From positions 182 to 64,181 of the forward strand of contig NZ_AXAI01000009.1 in NCBI RefSeq assembly GCF_000472425.1: DNA of 64,000 nucleotides, given 5' to 3'. Origin of the DNA: Bradyrhizobium sp. Tv2a-2. GTDB taxonomy: Bacteria; Pseudomonadota; Alphaproteobacteria; Rhizobiales; Xanthobacteraceae. Position numbers and translations under genes: made by a program. Of this stretch, positions 52,646 to 62,172 are shown piece by piece (the first letter of the stretch is position 1; every line of letters begins with the position of its first letter). The notes under the pieces are model-generated. The model was not told the origin of the DNA, did not search any database, and worked only from the letters and a program-made list of their open reading frames with translations.

Positions 52646-53419
52646 ATGCTCCCGAGCCTCGAGGCCCGTCTGGCCTGCCGGAATGGCATGGCCTCCACGA
52701 CGGCCGGCGTTGCCAACGGCTTTGTCCAGGGCAATCTCGCGATCCTCCCCGAGAAGCTCGCGGCCGCCTTCCATCGCTTCTGCCAGCTCAATCCGAAGCC
52801 GTGCCCGATCATCGGCATGTCCGATGTCGGCGATCCGCGCATCCCGACGCTCGGTGAAGACCTCGACATTCGTACCGACCTGCCGCGCTATCGCATCTGG
52901 CGCGACGGCGAGGTGATCGACGAGCCGACCGACATCAAGAAATACTGGCGCGACGATCTCGTCGCCTTCGTGCTCGGCTGCTCCTTCTCGTTTGAGGAGG
53001 CGCTGCTCGCCGAAGGCCTGCCGATCAAACACATCCAGCGCCAGGTGCGAGTGCCGATGTACCGCACCAATATCGCCTGCGGCTCCGCCGGTCCCTTCGC
53101 CGGGCCCATGGTGGTGTCGATGCGGCCTTTCAAGCCGGCGGATGCGATCCGCGCGGTGCAGATCACGACGCGTTTTCCCGCCGTGCATGGCGCGCCGGTC
53201 CATCTCGGCCATCCGCATCTGATCGGCATCAAGGACATTGCGAAGCCGGACTACGGCGATCCGGTGCCGGTCGAGGATGACGAAATTCCCGTGTTCTGGG
53301 CGTGTGGCGTCACGCCGCAAGCCGTCATTGCTGCTGCCAAGCTGCCCTTCGCCATGACGCATGCGCCGGGCCTGATGTTGGTAACTGATTTGCAGAACAA
53401 ACAACTGGCTGTGCTGTAA
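52646..53419 (+). CDS. DUF1445 putative hydro-lyase (YcsI / D-glutamate cyclase-like family)
   Basis: A 257-residue protein with the family pattern: RLACRNGMASTTAGVANGFV and QGNLAILPEKLA at the start, GDPRIPTLGEDLDIRTDLP, FVLGCSFSFEEALL, and FWACGVTPQAVIAAAKLPFA with the conserved Cys-Gly-Val-Thr near the end. Related proteins are annotated as hydro-lyases, and the mitochondrial relative cyclises D-glutamate. The ATG at 52646 has GAGGAG close upstream; GTG codons at 52601 and 52610 are also in frame and could add up to 15 residues. It lies before the Liv-type importer genes. Confidence 0.85.
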   Translation: MLPSLEARLACRNGMASTTAGVANGFVQGNLAILPEKLAAAFHRFCQLNPKPCPIIGMSDVGDPRIPTLGEDLDIRTDLPRYRIWRDGEVIDEPTDIKKYWRDDLVAFVLGCSFSFEEALLAEGLPIKHIQRQVRVPMYRTNIACGSAGPFAGPMVVSMRPFKPADAIRAVQITTRFPAVHGAPVHLGHPHLIGIKDIAKPDYGDPVPVEDDEIPVFWACGVTPQAVIAAAKLPFAMTHAPGLMLVTDLQNKQLAVL

Positions 53420-53433
53420 CGCTGATCCGAAAA

Positions 53434-53477
53434 CTAAAGTGCAATGACGTTTCAACCAGAATGTCATCGCGCGCTAA
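53434..53477. repeat. Degenerate partial copy of the 105-bp repeat
   Basis: CTAAAGTGCAATGACGTTTC and GTCATCGCGCGCTAAG match the left, self-complementary half of the repeat at 49196-49300 with several differences; the right half is missing. Lies between the hydro-lyase and importer genes. Confidence 0.5.
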
Positions 53478-53571
53478 GAGGCGATGCCCTAAAGGGCAGC
53501 AGCCGCCGTTTCTTGAGGCTTTACCGCGAGCGCTAGCCATTCTAGCTCGCGTCAAACAGGGGACTTGAGTA

Positions 53572-54822
53572 ATGAAGATCAGCCGACGCAATGTTTTGCT
53601 TGGAGCCACCGCTGCCGCTGCGCTAGGCCCGATTGCGAGCCGCGCGGACACGCCGGAAGTGGCGATCGGCGTGATCTATCCGCTCTCAGGCTCCAGCGCG
53701 CAGATCGGTGTCGATGCGCAGAAGGCGTTCGAGACCGCGGCCGAGATCATCAACAAGGACTATGATTTCAAATTGCCGCTCGCCAAGGGCGAAGGCCTGC
53801 CGGGGCTCGGCGGCGCCAAGATCAAGCTGGTGTTCGCCGATCACCAGGCCGATCCGCAGAAGGGGCGCGCCGAGACCGAGCGCCTGATCACCCAGGAGAA
53901 GGTCTGTGCCGTGGTCGGCACCTATCAGAGCGCGGTGGCGGTGACGGTGAGCCAGACCTGCGAGCGCTATCAGATCCCGTTCCTGTCCGCCGACAACTCC
54001 TCGCCGAGCCTGCACCGCCGCGGCCTGAAATACTATTTCCGCGCCTCGCCCCATGACGAGATGTTTTCCAAGGCAATGTTCGATTTCTTCGATGCGCTGC
54101 GCAAGAAGGGCCAGAAGATCGAGACGCTGTCGCTGTTCCACGAGGACACGATCTTCGGCACCGATTCGGCCAACGCGCAGTCGAAGCTCGCGACTGAGCG
54201 CGGCTACAAGATCGTCTCCGACATCAAGTATCGCGCCAACTCGCCTTCGCTGACGGCCGAGGTGCAGCAACTCAAGGCGGCCGACGCCGACGTGCTGATG
54301 CCCTCGAGCTACACCACCGACGCGATCCTCCTCGTCAAGACCATGGCTGAGCTCGGCTACAGGCCGAAGAACATCATGGCGCAGGATGCGGGCTTCTCCG
54401 AAAAGGCGCTGTACGATGCGGTCGGCGACAAGCTCGAAGGCGTGATCTCGCGCGGCAGCTTCTCGCTCGATCTCGCCGAAAAGCGCCCGATGGTCGGTAT
54501 GATCAACGAGATGTACAAGGCAAAGTCCGGCAAGGACTTCAACGACTACACCTCGCGGCAGTTCATGGGCCTGATCCTGATGGCGGAAGCCATCAACCGC
54601 GCCAAGTCCACCGACGGCGACAAGATCCGCGAGGCACTGGCCGCGACCGACATACCGGGCGACGTCACCATCATGCCGTGGATGCGGGTGAAGTACGACG
54701 AGATGGGCCAGAACAACGATGCCGATCCGGTGCTGCTGCAGTATCTCGGCGGCAAGTTCGTGACGATCGCGCCGCAGCGGGTCGCCGTCTCCGAGGCGGT
54801 CTGGCCGATGCCTTCGAAATAA
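53572..54822 (+). CDS. Branched-chain amino acid-type ABC transporter substrate-binding protein
   Basis: A 416-residue periplasmic protein of the LivK/Peripla_BP_6 family. The N-terminus KISRRNVLLGATAAAALGP has a twin-arginine motif, so Tat export is possible; cleavage is likely after SRA near residue 25. Family blocks: IGVIYPLSGSSAQIGVDAQ and VVGTYQSAVAVTVSQTCERY. This family binds amino acids, amides, urea or aromatic acids. First gene of a five-gene importer operon (53572-58119). Confidence 0.92.
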   Translation: MKISRRNVLLGATAAAALGPIASRADTPEVAIGVIYPLSGSSAQIGVDAQKAFETAAEIINKDYDFKLPLAKGEGLPGLGGAKIKLVFADHQADPQKGRAETERLITQEKVCAVVGTYQSAVAVTVSQTCERYQIPFLSADNSSPSLHRRGLKYYFRASPHDEMFSKAMFDFFDALRKKGQKIETLSLFHEDTIFGTDSANAQSKLATERGYKIVSDIKYRANSPSLTAEVQQLKAADADVLMPSSYTTDAILLVKTMAELGYRPKNIMAQDAGFSEKALYDAVGDKLEGVISRGSFSLDLAEKRPMVGMINEMYKAKSGKDFNDYTSRQFMGLILMAEAINRAKSTDGDKIREALAATDIPGDVTIMPWMRVKYDEMGQNNDADPVLLQYLGGKFVTIAPQRVAVSEAVWPMPSK

Positions 54823-54844
54823 GCGCGCGGCGGGGCAGGGGGAC

Positions 54845-55723
54845 GTGACAGCCGAAACCATTATCCAGAGCCTCGCCAGCGGGCTTCTGATGGGCTTGCT
54901 TTACGGCCTGATCGCCGTGGGGCTCGCGCTCATCTTCGGCCTGATGGACGTGGTGAATTTCGCCCATGGCGAATTCCTCATGATTGCGATGTACGCGACC
55001 TTCTTCCTGTTCGCGTACGTCTCGATCGACCCCCTGTTGGCGGCGCCGCTGGTCGCCGCCGGCCTCTTCGTATTCGGCGCGCTGGTCTATCTCTTCGTCG
55101 TGCGCTTTGCGGTCCGCGCCAAGGCCAATGCCGGCATGGTGCAGATCTTCTCCACCTTCGGCCTTGCGATCGTGATGCGGGGGCTTGCGCAGTTCTTCTT
55201 CACGCCCGACTACCGCAGCATCGCCCATTCCTGGCTCGGCGGCAAAACGATTTCGGTCGCCGGCATCTTCCTGCCCGAGCCGCAGCTGGTCGGCGCGCTG
55301 GTGGCGATCGCGGCGTTCATCGGCCTCTACTTCTTCATTCATCGCACCGATTTCGGCCGCGCGCTGGAGGCGACCCGTGAGGATGCCGGCGCGGTCGCGC
55401 TCGTCGGCATCGACAAGAACCGCGTCTTTGCGCTCGGCTGGGGCCTCGGCGCAGGACTGGTGGGACTGGCCGGCGCCATCATGGCGGTGTTCTTCTATAT
55501 CTATCCCGATGTCGGGGCGTCCTTTGCGCTGATCGCCTATGTGACGGTTGCCCTCGGCGGCTTCGGAAGCGTGTTCGGCGCCTTTGCCGGCGGCATCATC
55601 GTCGGCCTCGTCGAGGCGACGACCGCAATGATCCTGCCGCCGTCGTTGAAATCGGTCGGTGTCTACGCGGTGTATCTGCTCGTCGTCTTCATCCGGCCGC
55701 GCGGCCTGTTCGGGTCGATGTGA
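54845..55723 (+). CDS. Branched-chain amino acid-type ABC transporter permease, LivH family
   Basis: A 292-residue membrane protein with about eight spans. LivH features: LASGLLMGLLYGLIAVGLAL, VNFAHGEFLMIAMY near residue 37, and GFGSVFGAFAGGIIVGLVE near residue 238. GTG start with AGGGGGA upstream. Its stop overlaps the LivM start by one base. Confidence 0.94.
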   Translation: MTAETIIQSLASGLLMGLLYGLIAVGLALIFGLMDVVNFAHGEFLMIAMYATFFLFAYVSIDPLLAAPLVAAGLFVFGALVYLFVVRFAVRAKANAGMVQIFSTFGLAIVMRGLAQFFFTPDYRSIAHSWLGGKTISVAGIFLPEPQLVGALVAIAAFIGLYFFIHRTDFGRALEATREDAGAVALVGIDKNRVFALGWGLGAGLVGLAGAIMAVFFYIYPDVGASFALIAYVTVALGGFGSVFGAFAGGIIVGLVEATTAMILPPSLKSVGVYAVYLLVVFIRPRGLFGSM

Positions 55724-56703
55724 TGGACAAGGATTTTACCAGCCGTCGCCGCCGCGAACTGATCATCGCCGCTTTCTTTGCGGCGCTCGCCGCCACGGTC
55801 CCGCTGTTTGTGAAAGACGTCTACATCCAGAACATCATGGTGCTGACCCTGATGTATGCGGCGCTGTCGCAGGCCTGGAACATCCTGTCCGGCTATTGCG
55901 GGCAGATTTCGCTCGGGCACGCGCTCTATTTCGGGCTCGGCGCCTACACCACGGCGCTTCTGTTCACGAAGTTCGGGGTGCTGCCGTGGTTCGGCATGCT
56001 CGCGGGCGGCGTGATCTCGGCTGTCATCGCCATGGCGCTCGGCTATCCCTGCTTCCGCCTCGGCGGCCACTATTTCTCGATCGCCACCATCGTCATTGCC
56101 GAGATCGCGCTGGTGTTGTTCCAGAACTGGGATTGGGCGGGGGCGGCGCTCGGCATCGACATCCCGATCCACCGCGATAGCTGGCTGACCTTCCAGTTCA
56201 CACGCTCCAAGCTGCCTTACTTCTACTTTGCCCTCGTGCTCGCCTGCATCGCCTGGCTCGTGACCTGGTGGCTGGAGGATTCCAAATGGGGCTATTGGTG
56301 GCGCGCGGTGAAGGACAATCCGTCCGCCGCCGAGAGCCTGGGCGTCGATGTCTTCAACTCCAAAATGGGCGCAGCTGCCGTCTCCGCGTTCCTCACCGCA
56401 ATTGGCGGCAGCTTCTATGCGCAGTTCGTCTCCTATATCGACCCCGAGAGCGTGATGGGCTTCCAGTTCTCGCTTCTGATGGCGCTGCCTGCTGTACTCG
56501 GCGGCATCGGTACGCTCTGGGGGCCGGTGCTTGGCGCGGTAATCCTGATCCCGCTCACTGAGCTTACGCGGTCCTATATCGGCGGCTCCGGGCGCGGCGT
56601 CGACCTCATCGTCTATGGTCTCATGATCGTCCTGATCTCGCTGGCGCGGCCGCAAGGCCTGGTCGGACTGTTCTCGGTCTCGAAGAAGGCGGTGTCGCGA
56701 TGA
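55723..56703 (+). CDS. Branched-chain amino acid-type ABC transporter permease, LivM family
   Basis: A 326-residue membrane protein. LivM features: LSGYCGQISLGHALYFGLGA, GGHYFSIATIVIAEIAL, AVKDNPSAAESLGVDVFNSK (EAA-type coupling loop), and GGIGTLWGPVLGAVIL. ATG at 55723 within TGATG at the LivH stop; a GTG immediately before is not needed. It overlaps LivG by 4 bases. Confidence 0.94.
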   Translation: MDKDFTSRRRRELIIAAFFAALAATVPLFVKDVYIQNIMVLTLMYAALSQAWNILSGYCGQISLGHALYFGLGAYTTALLFTKFGVLPWFGMLAGGVISAVIAMALGYPCFRLGGHYFSIATIVIAEIALVLFQNWDWAGAALGIDIPIHRDSWLTFQFTRSKLPYFYFALVLACIAWLVTWWLEDSKWGYWWRAVKDNPSAAESLGVDVFNSKMGAAAVSAFLTAIGGSFYAQFVSYIDPESVMGFQFSLLMALPAVLGGIGTLWGPVLGAVILIPLTELTRSYIGGSGRGVDLIVYGLMIVLISLARPQGLVGLFSVSKKAVSR

Positions 56704-57414
56704 CGGCGCTGCTCGAGACCCGGGGCATCACCCAGCGCTTCAGCGGGCTGGTCGCCAACAGCAACGTGTCGATTTCGGTCGGGCGCGGCGAGATCGTCGG
56801 CCTGATCGGCCCCAACGGCGCCGGCAAGTCGACACTGTTCAACCTGATCGCCGGTGTCTACACGCCGAGCGAAGGTTCGATCTGGTTCGACGGTGAGGAC
56901 GTCACGCGGCTGCGGCCCGCCGCGCGCTGCCAGCGCGGCATCGGCCGCACCTTCCAGGTGGTCAAGAGTTTTGAGAGCATGAGTGTGATCGACAATGTCA
57001 TTGTCGGCGCGCTGGTGCAGAACACCGTGATGCGCGAGGCTCGTCGCAAGGCGCATGAGGTGCTGGAGTTCACAGGCCTCGGAGCGCGTGCCGCGGTGCC
57101 GGCAAGCGACCTCGTGCCGGCGGAAAAGCGCCGGCTGGAAGTGGCGCGCGCGCTTGCGACCGAGCCGAAGCTGCTGCTGCTCGACGAGGTGCTGACCGGG
57201 CTGACGCCGACGGAGGCGCAGACCGGCGTGGAGCTGGTGCGCCGGGTGCGCGACACCGGCATCACCGTGCTGATGGTCGAGCATGTCATGGAAATCGTGA
57301 TGCCGCTGGTCGACCGCGCCATCGTGCTCGATCTCGGCAAGGTGCTGGTTGAGGGCAAGCCGACCGAGGTCGTTCGCGATCCAAAAGTCATCACCGCCTA
57401 TCTCGGGGACCGTC

Positions 57415-57431
<17 letters not shown>
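56700..57431 (+). CDS. Branched-chain amino acid-type ABC transporter ATP-binding protein, LivG family
   Basis: A 243-residue ATPase with Walker A GPNGAGKSTLFNLIAGV near residue 40 and Walker B LLLLDEVLTGLTPTE. The usual LivG signature (LxYGxQRRLE) is replaced by DLVPAEKRRLEVARAL, so the Ser/Tyr-Gly-Gly/x-Gln core is altered though the RRLEVARAL half is kept. A 17-base overlap with LivF follows. Confidence 0.92.
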
Positions 57432-58119
<688 letters not shown>

Positions 58120-58143
58120 GTTTTCTCGCCGCCTGCGGAGCGG

Positions 58144-58248
58144 CTAAAGCATGATCCGGAAAAGTGTGTAGCGGTTTTCCGAAAAGATCATGCTCAATCA
58201 AAGACCTAAAGCGCGATGACGATTCAACCAAACCTCATCGCGCTTTAG
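58144..58248. repeat. 105-bp MITE-like repeat, copy 2 (inverted relative to copy 1)
   Basis: Starts CTAAAGCATGATCC and ends CATCGCGCTTTAG; its reverse complement differs from 49196-49300 at 4 of 105 positions. Sits 24 bases after LivF and overlaps the end of otnC, whose TAA stop (58245-58247, minus strand) lies in the repeat. Confidence 0.85.
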
Positions 58249-58916
58249 TGCCCATGCGCCGGCAGCGTCAACCCGAACTTCTTGACCAGATCCGCAATCT
58301 GCTCCGGCGACAAAAATCGCGGGTTCAGCCCACGCAACAGCAGATACAGCCTCGCCGTCTCCTCCAGCTCCTCGGTCGCGAACACCGCTGCTTCGAGCGT
58401 ATCGCCGGCGACCACCGGGCCGTGATTGGCAAGCAGCACCGAGGAATATTTCCCCGCCAGTCCCTTGATGGCGTCCGCCACCGCGGGGTCGCCGGGCCGG
58501 TAATAGGGCACGAGCGCGGTCGCGCCGCAGCGCATCAGGTAATATGCTGTCATCGGGGGAAGGACGGCGTGCGGGTCGATCTCGGGCAGCATCGACAGCG
58601 CGACCGAATGGGTGGAATGCAGGTGCACCACGGCACGCGCTGCGCTTCGGGTGTGGTATAGGGCGCTGTGCAGCGGCACTTCCTTGGTGGGCGCATCGCC
58701 CGACAGGAGGCGGCCCTGTGCATCCAGCCGCGACAGTCTGGCCGGATCGAGAAAGCCGAGCGAGGCGTTGGTCGGCGTGACCAGATAGCTGCCGTCATCC
58801 AGCCGCACGCTGATATTGCCGGAGGAGCCGGGCGTCAGCCCGCGCTCGAACAACGAGCGGCCGAACCGGCAGATATCTTCACGGACTTTTGCGTCCCCGG
58901 TTCCTGTTTCCTTCAT
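58245..58916 (-). CDS. otnC: 3-oxo-tetronate 4-phosphate decarboxylase, class II aldolase family
   Basis: A 223-residue zinc-dependent aldolase-fold protein. GLTPGSSGNISVRLDDG near residue 28, catalytic-acid region TKEVPLHSALY, Zn-binding HLHSTHSVALS near residue 98, and a third ligand in LLANHGPVVAG. In the four-carbon acid-sugar pathway OtnC decarboxylates 3-oxo-tetronate 4-phosphate to dihydroxyacetone phosphate. It is divergent from ltnD-otnI-otnK rather than in line with them. Start at MKETGTG (58916). Other class II aldolases look similar, but the neighbours support this call. Confidence 0.82.
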   Translation of the reverse strand: MKETGTGDAKVREDICRFGRSLFERGLTPGSSGNISVRLDDGSYLVTPTNASLGFLDPARLSRLDAQGRLLSGDAPTKEVPLHSALYHTRSAARAVVHLHSTHSVALSMLPEIDPHAVLPPMTAYYLMRCGATALVPYYRPGDPAVADAIKGLAGKYSSVLLANHGPVVAGDTLEAAVFATEELEETARLYLLLRGLNPRFLSPEQIADLVKKFGLTLPAHGH

Positions 58917-58949
58917 GGCGGCCACCCTTTTTCTGCCTTGTCTCACGCT

Positions 58950-58965
58950 TTGGCAGCGTGGCCAA
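58950..58965. promoter_or_regulatory. Inverted repeat between otnC and ltnD, possible operator
   Basis: TTGGC-AGCGTG-GCCAA, a 5-bp dyad in the 94-base divergent region. Its position suits a regulator acting on both directions; no regulator gene is adjacent. Confidence 0.35.
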
Positions 58966-59010
58966 GCCATGATAGGCAAGAGGCAAAGCCGCAAATAAGG
59001 GAAACGCCGT

Positions 59011-59925
59011 ATGCCGTCATCCGACAGACCTAAAATCGCCGTGATCGGGCTTGGCTCGATGGGATTTGGCATGGCGACCTCGCTCAGGCGCGCGGGATTT
59101 GAGGTGACTGGCTGCGATGTGTCCGCCGACAGCGTCGCCCGCTTTGTCGCCGACGGTGGCAAGGGCGCCGGGACGCCGGCTGAGTCGGCGAAGTCGGCCG
59201 ATATCGTGGTGAGCGTCGTCGTCAATGCTGCCCAGACCGAGGCCATCCTGTTCGGCCAGAACGGCGTCGCGGAAACGCTGGCCAAGGATGCGGTGTTCAT
59301 CTCCTCTGCCACCATGGACCCGGACATCGCCCGCCGGCTCGCGGCGCAACTCGAGGCAACCGGGCGGCATTATCTCGATGCGCCGATTTCGGGTGGCGCG
59401 CAGCGCGCCGCGCAAGGCGAGCTCACGATACTTGCGTCCGGCAGTCCGGCGGCTTTTGCAAAGGCGCGTCCCGCGCTCGATGCAATGGCGGCCAAGCTCT
59501 ACGAACTCGGCGATGCTCCGGGCCAGGGCGCTGCGTTCAAGATGATCAACCAGCTCTTGGCCGGTGTGCATATCGCGGCCGCCTCCGAGGCGATTGCCTT
59601 TGCCGCGCGACAGGGGCTCGACATCCGCAAGGTCTATGAGGTGATCACGGCTTCCGCCGGCAATTCCTGGATGTTCGAAAACCGCATGCCTCATGTGCTC
59701 GACGGCGACTATGCCCCACGCAGCGCGGTCGAGATCTTTGTCAAAGACCTCGGCATCATCCAGGACATGGCGCGCTCGGCGCGGTTTCCGGTGCCGGTCG
59801 CGGCCGCGGCACTGCAGATGTTTCTGATGACCTCGGCCTCCGGCATGGGCCGAGATGATGATGCCTCCGTGGCGCGGATGTATGCGAAGATCGGCGGCGC
59901 CAAGCTGCCCGGTGAGACGAGCTGA
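59011..59925 (+). CDS. ltnD: L-threonate dehydrogenase-type 3-hydroxyacid dehydrogenase
   Basis: A 304-residue beta-hydroxyacid dehydrogenase. NAD motif IAVIGLGSMGFGMATSLRRA, substrate-binding DAPISGGAQRAAQGELTIL near residue 125, and the catalytic Lys in GQGAAFKMINQLLAGVH near residue 172. With otnI, otnK and otnC adjacent, it most likely oxidises L-threonate (or D-erythronate) to the 2-oxo acid. AAGGGAAA upstream of the ATG. Confidence 0.85.
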   Translation: MPSSDRPKIAVIGLGSMGFGMATSLRRAGFEVTGCDVSADSVARFVADGGKGAGTPAESAKSADIVVSVVVNAAQTEAILFGQNGVAETLAKDAVFISSATMDPDIARRLAAQLEATGRHYLDAPISGGAQRAAQGELTILASGSPAAFAKARPALDAMAAKLYELGDAPGQGAAFKMINQLLAGVHIAAASEAIAFAARQGLDIRKVYEVITASAGNSWMFENRMPHVLDGDYAPRSAVEIFVKDLGIIQDMARSARFPVPVAAAALQMFLMTSASGMGRDDDASVARMYAKIGGAKLPGETS

Positions 59926-59936
59926 GGAGGACGACA

Positions 59937-60719
59937 ATGCCCCGTTTCGCTGCCAATCTCACCATGATGTTCAACGAGGTGCCGTTCCTCGATCGTTTCG
60001 AGGCGGCGGCCGAAGCCGGTTTCACCGCGGTGGAATTCCTGTTTCCTTACGATCATCCGGCGGATGAGGTCGGCGCGCGGCTGAAACGATTTGGGCTGAC
60101 GCAGGCGCTGTTCAACCTGCCGCCGGGCGATTGGGCGGCCGGCGAAAAAGGTTTCGCGGCCTTGGCCGATCGTTTCGAGGATCTCAAACAGAGCCTCGTC
60201 ACCGCGCTCCCTTATGCGAAGGCAACCGGCGTGAAGCGGGTGCATCTGATGGCGGGGATTGCAAGCCGGACGGACCCGCGAGCGGCCGAGGCGTTCCATA
60301 AATCGGTCGCCTGGGCTGCGGAGTTCTTCGCGCCTCACGGTCTTGATGTCGTCATCGAGCCGATCAATTCGCGCAACGTGCCCGGCTATTTCCTCAACGA
60401 TTTCGCCTTCGCCCGCGATCTGATCGAGGAACTGCAAATCCCGAACCTGAAACTTCAGTTCGACATCTATCACTGCCAGATCATCCATGGCGACGTCACG
60501 ATGCGGCTACGCGAGATGATGCCGATCATCGGCCATATCCAGATCGCCAGCATTCCCTCCCGCCATGAGCCCGACGGCGAGGAGCTGAACTATCCTTTCC
60601 TGTTCGACGAGCTCGACCGGCTCGGCTATGGCGGCTTTGTCGGCTGCGAATACAACCCGCGCGGCAAGACCACCGATGGCCTCGCCTGGTTCAAGCCATA
60701 TGCCGGAGTAAAGCCGTGA
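59937..60719 (+). CDS. otnI: 2-oxo-tetronate isomerase, hydroxypyruvate isomerase family
   Basis: A 260-residue TIM-barrel isomerase. FAANLTMMFNEVPFLDRFEA at the start; metal ligands in VIEPINSRNVPGYF, LQFDIYHCQIIHGD and GCEYNPRG. It converts 2-oxo-tetronate to 3-oxo-tetronate. AGGAGGA precedes the start, 11 bases after ltnD; its end overlaps otnK by 4 bases. Confidence 0.86.
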   Translation: MPRFAANLTMMFNEVPFLDRFEAAAEAGFTAVEFLFPYDHPADEVGARLKRFGLTQALFNLPPGDWAAGEKGFAALADRFEDLKQSLVTALPYAKATGVKRVHLMAGIASRTDPRAAEAFHKSVAWAAEFFAPHGLDVVIEPINSRNVPGYFLNDFAFARDLIEELQIPNLKLQFDIYHCQIIHGDVTMRLREMMPIIGHIQIASIPSRHEPDGEELNYPFLFDELDRLGYGGFVGCEYNPRGKTTDGLAWFKPYAGVKP

Positions 60720-61993
60720 CCTTGAAGCTGGGCTGCATTGCCGACGACTATACCGGCGCCTCCGACCTCGCCAACACGCTGACCCGTGCAGGGCTTCGCA
60801 CCGTGCAGACCATCGGCGTGCCCGCCGATGATCTGGCGCTGCCCGAGGTCGATGCCGTCGTGGTGTCGCTCAAGAGCCGATCGATCGAGGCGTCGCTTGC
60901 GGTGGCGAAGTCGCGTGCCGCCGAAAAATGGCTGCGCGGGCGCGGTGCACGTCACATCCTGTTCAAGATCTGCTCGACCTTCGATTCTACCGACCGGGGC
61001 AATATCGGCCCGGTGATGGATGCGTTGCGCGAGGACTGCGGCGAGAAGATCGTGCTGGTGACGCCGGCCTTCCCGGAGACCGGTCGCACCGTCTACCAGG
61101 GCAACCTGTTTGTAGGCGCGGTGCCGCTCAACGAGAGCCCGCTCAAGGATCACCCGCTAAACCCGATGCATGACTCGAATCTGGTGCGGGTCCTTGCGCG
61201 CCAGAGCCGGACCAAAATCGGACTGGTTCATCTCGCGACCGTTGCCAAAGGGGCGGAAGCGGTCCGCGCACGCCTGGCCGAGCTTGCGGCGCAAGGTTTT
61301 GGGGCGACCATCATCGATGCGGTGTTCGATGCCGATCTGGAGACCATTGGCCGCGTTGCTCTGGATCATCGGCTCTCGGTGGGCGCTTCCGGCATCGGGC
61401 TCGGGCTCGCCCGCGCGCTGGTCGCGACGACAAGCGGCAAGCCGGCCTCTTCCGGCGCAGCTGCAATGGCCGCGGTCGGCGGGGCCGCCGCGATTCTGGC
61501 CGGCAGCTGCTCGCAGGCGACGCTCGGCCAGATATCCAGTGCGGAGAAGGAGATGCCGGTGCTGCATCTCGATCCAGATGAGATCATTAAAGGCAAGGAC
61601 GAAGCTCGTCGCGCCCTGGCCTGGGCGCGCGAGCGGCTGCAGAGCGGCCCGTTCCTGATCGCCTCAAGTGCCACGCCGGACCGCGTCGCCGCGCTCCAGG
61701 CGCGGCATGGCCGTGATACTACGGGTCACGCGATCGAGGACACCATGGCCGATATCGCCGAAGCCCTGGTGCAGGCCGGCGTGCGCCGTCTGATCGTTGC
61801 CGGGGGCGAAACATCGGGCGCGGTGGTCGACCGTCTGCAGATCCCGGGCTTCCTCGTGGGCGAGGAAATTGCTGCCGGCGTACCCGTATTGCGGGCAGTC
61901 GGCGCAGGGCAAGGCGATATGTTGCTTGCCTTGAAATCAGGTAATTTCGGCGGGGCGGAATTTTTCACGGATGCGCTCAGGCTCATGCGCTGA
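60716..61993 (+). CDS. otnK: 3-oxo-tetronate kinase (DUF1537 four-carbon acid-sugar kinase family)
   Basis: A 425-residue kinase. N-terminal substrate domain LGCIADDYTGASDLANTL, FKICSTFDSTDRGNIGPV, and C-terminal nucleotide domain with AILAGSCSQATLGQI and LIVAGGETSGAVVDRL. It phosphorylates 3-oxo-tetronate at C4 to give the OtnC substrate. GTG start overlapping the otnI stop (GTGA). Confidence 0.88.
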   Translation: MTLKLGCIADDYTGASDLANTLTRAGLRTVQTIGVPADDLALPEVDAVVVSLKSRSIEASLAVAKSRAAEKWLRGRGARHILFKICSTFDSTDRGNIGPVMDALREDCGEKIVLVTPAFPETGRTVYQGNLFVGAVPLNESPLKDHPLNPMHDSNLVRVLARQSRTKIGLVHLATVAKGAEAVRARLAELAAQGFGATIIDAVFDADLETIGRVALDHRLSVGASGIGLGLARALVATTSGKPASSGAAAMAAVGGAAAILAGSCSQATLGQISSAEKEMPVLHLDPDEIIKGKDEARRALAWARERLQSGPFLIASSATPDRVAALQARHGRDTTGHAIEDTMADIAEALVQAGVRRLIVAGGETSGAVVDRLQIPGFLVGEEIAAGVPVLRAVGAGQGDMLLALKSGNFGGAEFFTDALRLMR

Positions 61994-62172
61994 GCGCAGC
62001 GCCGCCTTTAGTCGTTATTCATTTCTTTCCTGTTCCGTAGTCGTACGGACCGCCGTTTACCTAAATTGAGGGTGCGACGTGTTTGATGGCGGCAGGCATT
62101 CGCCGGGTCTGTCGATTCACAGCATTCACGACGGCGCGCGATCTCTGCGCGCCCAGCCATAAGAGATTTATC

